Assembly: GCA_030040865.1 (NCBI GenBank)
Contig: JASHSX010000060.1
Location: 1-13,429, forward strand
Direction: 5' to 3'
Source: Thermoplasmata archaeon
GTDB taxonomy: Archaea > Thermoplasmatota > Thermoplasmata > Lutacidiplasmatales > UBA184
DNA length: 13,429 bases
Of the stretch, positions 7,416 through 13,429 are shown one piece after another (the first letter of the stretch is position 1; each line of letters begins with the position of its first letter). Below the pieces are notes generated by a model. The model was not told the origin of the DNA. It saw nothing but the letters and a program-made list of their open reading frames with translations, and did no database searches. Position numbers and translations under genes: made by a program.

Positions 7416-7496
7416 ATGTCTGCCCAGAACGACCCGTCGCGACCGACCGGATGGGATGGCCGCCGAACGACTCCGACGCGCACCGGGCGGAGGTAG
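7416..7496 (+). CDS. Possible 26-codon leader ORF before the membrane protein
   Basis: A short ATG-started frame encodes MSAQNDPSRPTGWDGRRTTP and a further six residues rich in Arg and Thr. It has a purine-rich GAGGAA a few bases upstream, and its TAG stop overlaps the ribosome binding site of the next gene, which would allow translational coupling. An AT-rich GAAATAGG at the end of the kinase gene (7374-7381) could be a promoter element for it. It is too short to judge by composition and may simply be untranslated leader. Confidence 0.22.
   Translation: MSAQNDPSRPTGWDGRRTTPTRTGRR
7489..7494 (+). promoter_or_regulatory. Strong ribosome binding site of the membrane protein
   Basis: GGAGGT lies eight bases before the ATG at 7503 and fixes that start. 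It is one of the clear Shine-Dalgarno sequences in a window where several genes appear leaderless, suggesting this gene is usually translated from a longer message. Confidence 0.7.
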
Positions 7497-7502
7497 TGGT
7501 CC

Positions 7503-8168
7503 ATGGGATTCATCGACGACCTGACCATCATCCTCGACCTGCTGATCCTCGTCACGGTCTTGGTGTTCTACACGGGCTTCTGCGTGTGGGTCGAGTATCG
7601 TCGCCACGATCTCGACCGGGCGAACACCCACCTCCGGGGCGGCGCCGCGATGCTCGGGATCCTCGGTGGGGCGATCGGGCTCATCGCCCTCTGGGGGGAG
7701 ACGACTTGGCCGATCTCGTCGGCGATCGCCCAGTACAATCTGTTCTTCTTCGATCCGCTCTTCATGCTCGCCCTCATCCTCATCGGGTTCTCGCTCGCGG
7801 TCTGGCGGGGGTTCCCGACCCACTTCGTCGGCATCCTCTCCGCCGTCGCCGGGTGCGGAATCGTCTACTACGGCGCCCGCGGCTACATCATCGGCCTGAC
7901 CCTCGACCCGCTCCAGACGTTCCTGCTGTACCTCGCGTTCGGCGCGGTGGCGATCGGGGCGTATCCGACCACGCTGTTCATCGACTGGTTCATCGTCGGA
8001 CCGAAGAACGCCACCCTCGCCCCTCTCCCGTCCGGCGAGCGTCCGGACTACCCGTGGATGTGGCGCCTGCTCATCGGCACATTCCTCCTGCTGGTCGTGC
8101 TGGCCGGGATCGCGGCCGTCGCCTACGGCTTCACCTCGGCGTGGGCCCACCTCGCGAGCCCTCCGTAG
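7503..8168 (+). CDS. Six-helix membrane protein, possibly DUF981 family
   Basis: A 221-residue integral membrane protein of unknown function. Hydrophobic segments are visible near residues 8-28, 47-66, 80-101, 105-124, 136-162 and 188-213, giving about six helices, with short polar loops such as WVEYRRHDLDRANTHLRG (29-46) after the first helix. Size, helix layout and archaeal setting resemble the uncharacterised DUF981 group; this is from memory of the family and is not certain. No catalytic motif, transport signature or cofactor ligands stand out. It lies 121 bases after the histidine kinase and 115 bases before the response regulator on the same strand, so it may be a membrane partner of this signalling system, for example supplying the membrane input that the soluble kinase lacks. 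That role is inference from position only. The ATG is supported by the GGAGGT eight bases upstream. Confidence 0.8.
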   Translation: MGFIDDLTIILDLLILVTVLVFYTGFCVWVEYRRHDLDRANTHLRGGAAMLGILGGAIGLIALWGETTWPISSAIAQYNLFFFDPLFMLALILIGFSLAVWRGFPTHFVGILSAVAGCGIVYYGARGYIIGLTLDPLQTFLLYLAFGAVAIGAYPTTLFIDWFIVGPKNATLAPLPSGERPDYPWMWRLLIGTFLLLVVLAGIAAVAYGFTSAWAHLASPP

Positions 8169-8283
8169 ATCGGCGGCGAGGAACGGGAGCGGACGGACCG
8201 AGCCGCGTCCGTCCGCTCGCCGAGGGCGCCCCCCGCACGGCCGACGGAGAAAGGGGTAACTCCTCGGTCGGCCCTCCCCGACC

Positions 8284-9348
8284 GTGCGCCTGTTGGTCGT
8301 GGACGACGACAAGGTGTTCCGCGAGGAGCTCGGGGAGCTGCTGCGCGACGACGGCCACTCGGTCACGGCCGAGGGCTCGGTCGCGAAAGCCCTCGAGGCG
8401 CTCGCGGCCGGCGAGTTCGACGTGGTGCTGACCGACCTCAAGATGCCGCGGACGAGCGGCATGGAGCTCCTCCGGGAAGTCCGCGCCCGGTGGCCGCGCA
8501 CGCTCGTCGTGATGGTCACGGGATTCGCGACCATCGAGACCGCCCTGGAGGCCATGAAGTCGGGCGCGTTCGACTACGTGCGCAAGCCGTTCCGCCTCGA
8601 GCAGGTCCGAGAGACCCTCCGGCTGGCGGAGCAGGAGCGCGAGTTCGGCGCCCCGCCCGGGTCCGCCCGGGACCCGCTCACGGAGGCACGTGGCCTTGCG
8701 AGCCGGGGGCGCCACGAGGTCCTGTTCTTCGGTGACCCGCCTCCGGAGGCGGAGCCTCACCTGCACCCGGTCCCCCTGGTGCCGGAGGACCTCGTGGGCA
8801 TCGCGGACCGCTGCGCGAGCTTCCTGGCCGACCATCCGAACGGCGCGGTCGTGATCGCCGGCGCCGAGCGACTCGTCGCTGTCCATCGCCTCGAAGACGT
8901 CGTGGCCCTTCTCGGTCGGCTCCGCGAAACGCTTGCGGGCCATGGTCCGCTGCGGGTCGCGTTCAATCCCCGACGGGTCGCGGCGTCCGTCGCGACCGCG
9001 CTGGCCGGTTCCGTGACCCCCGAGGAGACCCACGCCACCTTGGAGGCCCTCGCGAACCCGATCCGGCGCGGGGTCCTCCAGCGCCTTTCCGACGGGACGG
9101 CCGCCTTCAGCGAGGTCATGCGGGCGGCGGGGCTCGACGACTCCCCGAAGATGTCGTTCCACCTGCGCAAGCTCATCGACTCCGGGCTCGTTCGGCACGA
9201 GGGAGAGGTCTACGGACTGACGACCCGGGGGGAGGCGGCCGTGGGCCTGCTGCGCGACGCCGCCTTCCTACCCCCGTCGACCGACACGGACAACCTCGCG
9301 TTCCCTCGGGGGAGCGTCGGGTCGCGTCGCGCTCCCCGGTCGAACTGA
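8284..9348 (+). CDS. Response regulator: REC, DUF835-like middle, ArsR-type HTH
   Basis: A 354-residue response regulator and probable transcription factor. Residues 1-118 form a complete receiver: acidic patch VVDDD (5-9), phosphorylated Asp51 in VVLTDLKMP, Thr79 in MVTGFAT, and Lys101 in VRKPF. Residues about 140-240 (from RHEVLFFGDPPPEAEP through AVVIAGAERLVAVHRLEDVV to PLRVAFNPRRV) resemble the archaeal DUF835 domain, a family of unknown function common beside archaeal signalling proteins; this match is by eye. Residues about 248-325 form a winged helix of ArsR type (LEALANPIRRGVLQRLSDG, then a recognition region around SPKMSFHLRKLIDSGLV and the wing GEVYGLTTRG), which would bind DNA. About 30 C-terminal residues look disordered. 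GTG at 8284 is the start because the receiver begins at once. The kinase at 5870 is its likely phosphodonor. Gene targets are unknown; the membrane protein or the helical protein flanking it are reasonable candidates. Confidence 0.88.
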   Translation: MRLLVVDDDKVFREELGELLRDDGHSVTAEGSVAKALEALAAGEFDVVLTDLKMPRTSGMELLREVRARWPRTLVVMVTGFATIETALEAMKSGAFDYVRKPFRLEQVRETLRLAEQEREFGAPPGSARDPLTEARGLASRGRHEVLFFGDPPPEAEPHLHPVPLVPEDLVGIADRCASFLADHPNGAVVIAGAERLVAVHRLEDVVALLGRLRETLAGHGPLRVAFNPRRVAASVATALAGSVTPEETHATLEALANPIRRGVLQRLSDGTAAFSEVMRAAGLDDSPKMSFHLRKLIDSGLVRHEGEVYGLTTRGEAAVGLLRDAAFLPPSTDTDNLAFPRGSVGSRRAPRSN

Positions 9349-9432
9349 CACGACGGTTCTCCCCGCGACGGGCCGCTACCGTCCCGCCCGGGTCGAGGTC
9401 AATCCAAGTTCACTTCAGCATTAACGGCGCCC

Positions 9433-9439
9433 GGAGGGG
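9433..9439 (+). promoter_or_regulatory. Ribosome binding site of the helical protein gene
   Basis: GGAGGGG lies ten bases before the ATG at 9450. A small AT-rich patch, GCATTAAC at 9418-9425, sits about 28 bases before the same ATG and may be a TATA element, so initiation from either a leadered or a leaderless message is possible. Confidence 0.45.
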
Positions 9440-9449
9440 TGGACCCACC

Positions 9450-10211
9450 ATGACGTCGTCCGAGACCGACCTCATGACCCCCGAGACCCCCGCGCGCGAG
9501 CGGAGTTCCCTCGCCGAGCGTTCCGGCCGAGCGCTCCGCTCGATCGAGGACGCGCTCCACCTGCCGCACCACCGACGCGTCGGCCCGACCCGCCCGCTCG
9601 GGGAGATGGCCACACCGGACGAGGCCCGGGCCGCGGTGCTCGAGCTCCGCACCGAGCTCGTGGAAGAGCGACGGGAGGTGCTCGAGCCTCTCTTGCGTCG
9701 GATGGCCCAGTTCGCCGAGCGCCTCGAGCGGAGGGATCCGGTCCCGCCGTCGGTCGTCCGGGAGGGGCTCGACCTCTGGACGGTCTACGTCGAGCGACTC
9801 CACGACGTCCACGTGGGACAGTTCACCACGGCCCGATCGGCGGTTCCTCACGAGGATCCGTGTACGCTGCCGCTCGTCCAGCTCTCGGGGGACCCGGAGC
9901 AAGCCGACCGCCGCATTCGGGAGGTGAGATCGGTCCTCGTGAACTACGAGGCCAACCCGAGATCCGGTGCCGGGCTACTAGCCGCCGTGCTCGGCGGTTG
10001 TGTGAGCTCCGAACTCGCGTGGGAGCACTTCGAGGAGGACCTCACCCGCTCCTGCCTGCCCGACCATCTCACGGTCCCGGCGCTACGGCAGTGGGCGACC
10101 GCGCTGGTCGAGACCCACGCGACGGCCGAGGCGACGCGCGCCAAGGTGACCGACTTCCTCCGTCGGACTGAGGAGCTTTCGACTCCGGACACCGAGCCGG
10201 TGACCGCCTGA
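9450..10211 (+). CDS. Unrecognised helical protein, faint hemerythrin-like pattern
   Basis: A 253-residue soluble protein I do not recognise with confidence. The first 55 residues are polar and probably disordered. From about 56 to 126 two helices (ELRTELVEERREVLEPLLRR, then VREGLDLWTVYVERLHDVH) are joined by a PVPP turn. The spacing recalls hemerythrin/HHE proteins, whose first helix carries an EH..I pattern and whose next helix ends in H..EE; here these read EERREVL and LHDVHVGQF, so most iron ligands would be missing. The C-terminal half has a tryptophan- and acid-rich stretch, SSELAWEHFEEDLTRSCLPD (186-205), and a final helix from about 209 to 241. Cysteines at 138, 184 and 202 show no metal-binding spacing. 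It follows the response regulator by 101 bases on the same strand, so it may be regulated by it. Convergent with porB, 53 bases away. The ATG is supported by an upstream GGAGGGG. Confidence 0.7.
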   Translation: MTSSETDLMTPETPARERSSLAERSGRALRSIEDALHLPHHRRVGPTRPLGEMATPDEARAAVLELRTELVEERREVLEPLLRRMAQFAERLERRDPVPPSVVREGLDLWTVYVERLHDVHVGQFTTARSAVPHEDPCTLPLVQLSGDPEQADRRIREVRSVLVNYEANPRSGAGLLAAVLGGCVSSELAWEHFEEDLTRSCLPDHLTVPALRQWATALVETHATAEATRAKVTDFLRRTEELSTPDTEPVTA

Positions 10212-10264
10212 CCCCCGCGGGGTCCTCCGTCCCGTCGAGCCGCTCGCCGAGGCCGCGGCGCGTA

Positions 10265-11209
10265 TCACCGAGCTGCGGTCGGTGCTTGGTCGGTCGCCGG
10301 TGGCTGGGCGCGGCCTTCGGCGGAGGTCCGCTCGGAGCGAAGAAGCTCCTCCCAACGCGCCGTGACCCGCGACTGGATCGCGTCGATCTCGGGGTCGGTG
10401 AGGTGGCCGAATCGCCCCTGCTTCTGCAGGTACTCGCGCACGGGCTTGAGACGACCGTATCGACGGGTGATCCGGAGCCGACCCTCCTCGACCTCGTACA
10501 GCGGGAACAGTCCCGTCTCGGTCGCGAGGCTACCGACCTCGACCGTCTCGGACGAGTCGTACCGCCAGCCCGGCGGGCACGGAGTGATCGCCTGGAAGAA
10601 CCGGGGTCCGACGAGATCCCGGGCCTTCTCGACCTTCGCGAGGAAGTCCTCGGGGAAGCTCGGGTTGACCGTCGCCGCGTAGACGGGACGGTGCGCCAGG
10701 ACGATCCCCATGATGTCCTTCTTCGGCTCGGCCTTCCCCCGGGCGCGGGGCCCGACCGGAGTGGTCGTCGTCCAGGCGTGCCAGGGAGTCGCCCCGCTGC
10801 GCTGGACGCCGGTGTTCATGTACGCCTCGTTGTCGTACATGAGGTAGATCGCGTTGGTGCGCCGCTCCAGCATCCCACTCAGCGACTGGAGTCCGATGTC
10901 GGCGGTCCCACCATCCCCGGCGACCCCGACGACGTTGAGGTCCGATAGGCCGAGCGCGTCGGCGGCCGCTCGAAGCCCCGAGATCGAGGCCCCGGTCGAC
11001 TCAATCGGAGTGTCCAGCATCGCCACGCCGAGAGCGGTGGTGGGGTAGGGAGTGGCGATCACCGTCCAGCAGCAGGCGGGGATCGAGACGATCGTGCGGG
11101 GCCCCAGCCCCTTCAGGAGGAACCGAAGTGCGAGCGCCGGCGCGCATCCCGGGCAGGCCGAATGTCCCGATCGTACCCACTCCTCCGGCGGCAGGGTGAG
11201 CTTAGCCAC
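10265..11209 (-). CDS. porB: Pyruvate (2-oxoacid):ferredoxin oxidoreductase, beta subunit
   Basis: A 314-residue beta subunit that binds thiamine diphosphate and one [4Fe-4S] cluster and, with the alpha subunit, oxidatively decarboxylates pyruvate or a similar 2-oxoacid to acyl-CoA using ferredoxin. Cluster ligands are seen as CPGC (Cys19, Cys22), one of Cys46/Cys47 in IPACCW, and Cys211 in ITPCPPGW. The thiamine/Mg site is GDGGTADIGLQSLSG (98-112) followed by YDNEAYMNTGVQRSGATP (125-142), a close PorB signature. Length is normal for the family; the last 25 residues are low-complexity. GTG at 11209 is well supported: GAGGAGGT lies five bases upstream, and the start overlaps the end of porA by eight bases (GTGGCTAA), giving translational coupling. 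It is the last gene of the porGD-porA-porB operon. Pyruvate is the likeliest substrate from sequence resemblance; 2-oxoisovalerate or 2-oxoglutarate cannot be excluded. Confidence 0.93.
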   Translation of the reverse strand: MAKLTLPPEEWVRSGHSACPGCAPALALRFLLKGLGPRTIVSIPACCWTVIATPYPTTALGVAMLDTPIESTGASISGLRAAADALGLSDLNVVGVAGDGGTADIGLQSLSGMLERRTNAIYLMYDNEAYMNTGVQRSGATPWHAWTTTTPVGPRARGKAEPKKDIMGIVLAHRPVYAATVNPSFPEDFLAKVEKARDLVGPRFFQAITPCPPGWRYDSSETVEVGSLATETGLFPLYEVEEGRLRITRRYGRLKPVREYLQKQGRFGHLTDPEIDAIQSRVTARWEELLRSERTSAEGRAQPPATDQAPTAAR

Positions 11210-12389
11210 GGACGACCTCCTCGGGGAGTGGTTCCAGGTCCATCCAGACCGGACCGTCGTCGGCGCTTCCGACGTCGAGCCGTTCGACCGCCCTGCGCAC
11301 GAGCCCGGGGGTGACGTCACGGCCCCCGATCCCCGCCAAGAAGCTGGTGACGAGGGGACGTCGGGGCGCCCCGTACAGGGCGCCACGGACCTCCGCCGCG
11401 ACCGCCCCCGTGGGTCCGAACGTCCAGGCCCGGTCGAGCACGCCGATCCGATCGACTCCCTCGAGCGCCGCACGTACCTCCGCTTCGGGGAACGGACGGA
11501 GCAGGCGGATCTTGAGAAGGCCGATCGCGCGCCCCTGGCGGCGCAGTTCGTCGACGACCCCGCGGGCGGTGGTCGACGCGGTCCCGATCGTGACGAGAGC
11601 GGTCGTCGCGCCCTCGAGCCGGTACGGAACCACCGGCCCCCCGAGCGTCCGCCCGAACGAACGGCAGAACTCCTCCTCGACGACGCGGAGCGTCGGGACC
11701 ACGCGCGCCATCGCCGCGGCCTCCTCCCGCCGGAATCGCACGTAGTCCTCGGGGCCCGTGAACGACCCGAGGCGCGACGGGACGCCCGGCACCAGGATCC
11801 CGCGTCCGACCCGGGCAGGCAGGAACGCATCGACCGCCTCCGCCGTCGGGACCTCCACCGGTTCCACGGTATGCGAGAGGTAGAAGGCATCCTCGCAGAC
11901 CATCGCCGGCAGGCGGACGGCCCGGTCCTCGCTGAGACGGTACGCTTCGAGCACCGTGTCGAGGACCTCCTGGTTCGTCTCGGCGTAGAACTGGATCCAG
12001 CCGGTGTCCCGCTGCGCCAGCGAGTCGGTGTGGTCGGCCCCGGCGGACCACGGAGGCGCGACGGCGCGGTTCACGACGCCCATGACGACCGGCGCGCGCG
12101 CCCCCGACGCCCAGTGGAGGAGTTCGTGCATCAGGAGGAGTCCCTGGCTCGAGGTCGCCGTGTACGTCCGCGCCCCGAGCGCGGCGGCGCTTACGCAGAC
12201 CTGGAGCGCGCTGTGTTCCGACTCGACGCGGACGAACTCGGCGGCCAACCGGCCCTGCGCGACGTGGTCCGCGATCGCCTCGACGATCGTCGTCTGCGGG
12301 GTGATCGGGTACGCGGCCACGACCTGAACCCGGGCGAGGCGCACGGCTTCGGACTGAGCGCGGTTTCCCGAGAGAACCTCGAGCGTCAC
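11202..12389 (-). CDS. porA: Pyruvate (2-oxoacid):ferredoxin oxidoreductase, alpha subunit
   Basis: A 395-residue alpha subunit that completes the thiamine-diphosphate active site and binds the oxoacid. Signature stretches are SGNRAQSEAVRLARV (7-21), AAYPITPQT (25-33), VESEHSAL (55-62), TATSSQGLLLMHE (77-89), VVNRAVAPPW (105-114) and DHTDSLAQRDTGWIQF (119-134), all typical of PorA. A transketolase C-terminal-like domain follows from about 255 (TALVTIGTASTTARG, then LLKIRLLRPFPE). Length is normal. GTG at 12389 overlaps the stop of porGD in the sequence GTGA, with GGAGGG a few bases before it, which supports the start and implies translational coupling. Upstream in-frame sequence runs antisense-like through porGD and is not part of the protein. 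As with porB, pyruvate is the most likely substrate. Confidence 0.93.
   Translation of the reverse strand: MTLEVLSGNRAQSEAVRLARVQVVAAYPITPQTTIVEAIADHVAQGRLAAEFVRVESEHSALQVCVSAAALGARTYTATSSQGLLLMHELLHWASGARAPVVMGVVNRAVAPPWSAGADHTDSLAQRDTGWIQFYAETNQEVLDTVLEAYRLSEDRAVRLPAMVCEDAFYLSHTVEPVEVPTAEAVDAFLPARVGRGILVPGVPSRLGSFTGPEDYVRFRREEAAAMARVVPTLRVVEEEFCRSFGRTLGGPVVPYRLEGATTALVTIGTASTTARGVVDELRRQGRAIGLLKIRLLRPFPEAEVRAALEGVDRIGVLDRAWTFGPTGAVAAEVRGALYGAPRRPLVTSFLAGIGGRDVTPGLVRRAVERLDVGSADDGPVWMDLEPLPEEVVRG
11215..11222 (-). promoter_or_regulatory. Ribosome binding site of porB inside the end of porA
   Basis: On the minus strand this reads GAGGAGGT, five bases before the porB GTG, and it also encodes part of the EEVV near the porA C-terminus. 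It decides the porB start over many in-frame upstream codons that belong to the antisense-like extension. Confidence 0.75.
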
Positions 12390-13246
12390 GGACCCTCCGA
12401 GCCCTCGGCGACCATCGCGATCGTCTTGGGGGGGCAGACCGCGGCGCAGATCCCGCAGCCCTTGCAGTGCTCGGCGATGAGCTGGGGGAACCCCAATGCG
12501 TCGAGGGCGATCGCGGTGTCGGGGCAGAACTTCCAGCAGAAGTTGCAGCGCGTGCACCGTTCCAAGCGGATCTCGGGCCGTCGGGTCCGCCACGACGCGG
12601 TACGCAGAACGTCACTCGGGATCGTGGCCAAGGGACCCTCGGGAAGCGGAGGAGCCCGGGGCGACGGTCGGGGAGTGGGGACGGGGACTTCCGTCGTCCG
12701 GACGAGGACACCGGCGTACCCGGCGTGGCACGCGGCGAGGTTCTCGGAGGGTCGCGCCGGCACGACCCGTTCGATCGCGCGGTCGAGGGCGATCGGGGAG
12801 ACGACTCCGGTGACCCGGACCAGGGCGCCCAGGACGGCGGTGTTCACGATCGGCGTCGCGGCCGTGCCGAGCCCGAGCTCGAGGGCGATCCGGTCGGCGT
12901 CCACCGTGGCGAGTCGCGCGGAGGGAGGAGCGACCAGCCCCGGGTCATCGGCTCGGGCGTTCACCAGCACGGTGCCGCCCTCCCGGAGACCGTCCGTGGT
13001 CGGCATCGTGGCGAGCAACCCGTGCTCGAGCACGACCACGACGTCGGGGGTCGCGATCGACGTGCGTACTTCGATCGGACGATCGCTGACCCGGGCGTAG
13101 GCCGTCACCGGAGCACCGCGTCGCTCGACGCCGAAGAACGGGAAGCTCTGGGGGACCTTCCCGTCCAGGAAGGCGGCCTGCGCGAGCAGCTCCGCCGCCA
13201 GGACGGCCCCCTGCCCGCCGCGTCCCCAGAATCGGATCTCCATCAT
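12386..13246 (-). CDS. porGD: 2-oxoacid:ferredoxin oxidoreductase, fused gamma-delta subunit
   Basis: A 286-residue protein joining two subunits that are separate in many archaea. Residues 1 to about 185 are the gamma subunit, with WGRGGQGAV (7-15), the FGVERRGAPV segment (38-47) and PIVNTAVLGAL (132-142); gamma contributes to CoA handling. A proline-rich linker (about 186-203) leads to the delta ferredoxin domain with two [4Fe-4S] motifs, Cys231/234/237/241 (CTRCNFCWKFCP) and Cys261/264/267/271 (CKGCGICAAVCP), which pass electrons from the beta-subunit cluster to ferredoxin. All eight cysteines are present. Two adjacent ATG codons (13246 and 13243) could start it. There is no ribosome binding site; the upstream bases are CCTCCTCC, the opposite of one. 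A clear TATA element about 29 bases before the ATG instead supports a leaderless transcript. First gene of the operon with porA and porB. Confidence 0.93.
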   Translation of the reverse strand: MMEIRFWGRGGQGAVLAAELLAQAAFLDGKVPQSFPFFGVERRGAPVTAYARVSDRPIEVRTSIATPDVVVVLEHGLLATMPTTDGLREGGTVLVNARADDPGLVAPPSARLATVDADRIALELGLGTAATPIVNTAVLGALVRVTGVVSPIALDRAIERVVPARPSENLAACHAGYAGVLVRTTEVPVPTPRPSPRAPPLPEGPLATIPSDVLRTASWRTRRPEIRLERCTRCNFCWKFCPDTAIALDALGFPQLIAEHCKGCGICAAVCPPKTIAMVAEGSEGP

Positions 13247-13271
13247 GACGGAGGAGGACGGGCTCGTATCG

Positions 13272-13279
13272 TCTATATT
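13272..13279 (-). promoter_or_regulatory. TATA box of the por operon
   Basis: Read on the minus strand this is AATATAGA, the most AT-rich stretch in the 93-base divergent region. Its centre is about 29 bases before the ATG at 13246, so the transcript would start at or just before the start codon. The lack of a Shine-Dalgarno sequence there agrees with a leaderless message. Confidence 0.6.
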
Positions 13280-13288
13280 CGCGAGGTG

Positions 13289-13298
13289 AACCGCGGTT
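13289..13298. promoter_or_regulatory. Palindrome AACCGCGGTT between divergent promoters
   Basis: A perfect 10-base palindrome lies between the por TATA box and the likely TATA region of the aminotransferase gene, where a single regulator could affect both. Symmetry and position are seen directly; any operator role is inferred, and one short GC-rich dyad may be chance. Confidence 0.3.
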
Positions 13299-13306
13299 GA
13301 CTGCAC

Positions 13307-13314
13307 CCTTAACG
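13307..13314 (+). promoter_or_regulatory. Candidate TATA box of the aminotransferase gene
   Basis: CCTTAACG contains the only AT-rich core at the expected place, centred about 30 bases before the ATG at 13340. It is a weak match and is assigned mainly from spacing. Confidence 0.35.
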
Positions 13315-13339
13315 TGCGGTACCGGGTCCCGAACCCTCG

Positions 13340-13429
13340 ATGCCCGCTCTCTCGGCCACGTCGCACATCTGGATGGACGGTACGTTGGTCCCCTGGGACG
13401 ATGCCCGGATCCACGTCATGACCCACGGC
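13340..13429 (+). CDS. ilvE: Branched-chain amino acid aminotransferase, 5' end only
   Basis: Only the first 30 residues are inside the window. After a short start the sequence HIWMDGTLVPWDDARIHVMT is the N-terminal signature of class IV PLP aminotransferases of the IlvE type (usually WxDGxLVPWxDAxxHV followed by the histidine-glycine turn, also present here as THG). The full enzyme, usually about 300 residues, would interconvert branched-chain amino acids and their 2-oxoacids with 2-oxoglutarate/glutamate. It is divergent from the por operon. Its oxoacid products are potential substrates of 2-oxoacid oxidoreductases, although the neighbouring enzyme looks more like the pyruvate type. D-amino-acid aminotransferase or aminodeoxychorismate lyase relatives are less likely given the WMDG...PW...HV pattern. 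Confidence 0.85.
   Translation, partial: MPALSATSHIWMDGTLVPWDDARIHVMTHG

Noticed and set aside
11052..13100. Long plus-strand open frame opposite the por genes
   Set aside because: Same antisense effect. All three minus-strand products match oxidoreductase subunits motif by motif, while this frame matches nothing.
1..13429. CRISPR arrays, tRNA or rRNA genes, insertion sequences and integrase or transposase genes
   Set aside because: No regularly spaced repeats, cloverleaf-like sequence, terminal inverted repeats or recombinase motifs were recognised on reading both strands; a tRNAscan or repeat search was not available.

Overview
This is a very GC-rich window whose codons mostly end in G or C, which explains the many long spurious frames opposite the real genes. 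It looks archaeal. It has a fused ADP-forming acyl-CoA synthetase, an archaeal-style PorGD/PorA/PorB 2-oxoacid:ferredoxin oxidoreductase, a response regulator with a DUF835-like middle and an ArsR-like helix-turn-helix, and several genes with a TATA-like element about 25-30 bases before the start codon, as expected for leaderless archaeal transcripts. A high-GC member of the Thermoplasmatota is my best guess; this is inference, since no rRNA or other marker gene is present.

Layout. 147-1235 (-): two-helix ion channel fused to an RCK (TrkA-N/TrkA-C) regulatory module, with a non-standard selectivity filter. 1236-1573: gap with a hairpin and one possible small ORF. 1574-2140 (-): RibD_C/dihydrofolate-reductase-like protein. 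2442-4592 (+): ADP-forming acyl-CoA synthetase, followed by a GNAT acetyltransferase (4692-5345, +) of the kind fused to such synthetases in bacterial Pat proteins. 5389-5757 (-): small receiver-like protein lacking the phosphorylation residues. Divergent from it, 5870-7381 (+): soluble two-PAS histidine kinase. 7503-8168 (+): six-helix membrane protein, with a possible 26-codon ORF just before it. 8284-9348 (+): REC-DUF835-like-HTH response regulator. 9450-10211 (+): unrecognised helical protein with a faint hemerythrin-like pattern. 10265-13246 (-): porGD-porA-porB operon with overlapping stop and start codons. 13340 to the window end (+): start of a branched-chain aminotransferase, divergent from the por operon.

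How the genes may work together. The oxidoreductase would turn pyruvate or a related 2-oxoacid into acyl-CoA plus reduced ferredoxin, and the ADP-forming synthetase would turn acyl-CoA into free acid plus ATP. Together they form a classic archaeal fermentation branch, run in the opposite direction for assimilation. The GNAT beside the synthetase may acetylate it or another enzyme. The middle of the window (5389-10211) reads as a signalling neighbourhood: kinase, pseudo-receiver, membrane protein, DNA-binding response regulator and an unknown helical protein. The two-component genes are the best place to look for something undescribed. No tRNA, rRNA, CRISPR array, insertion sequence or integrase was seen.
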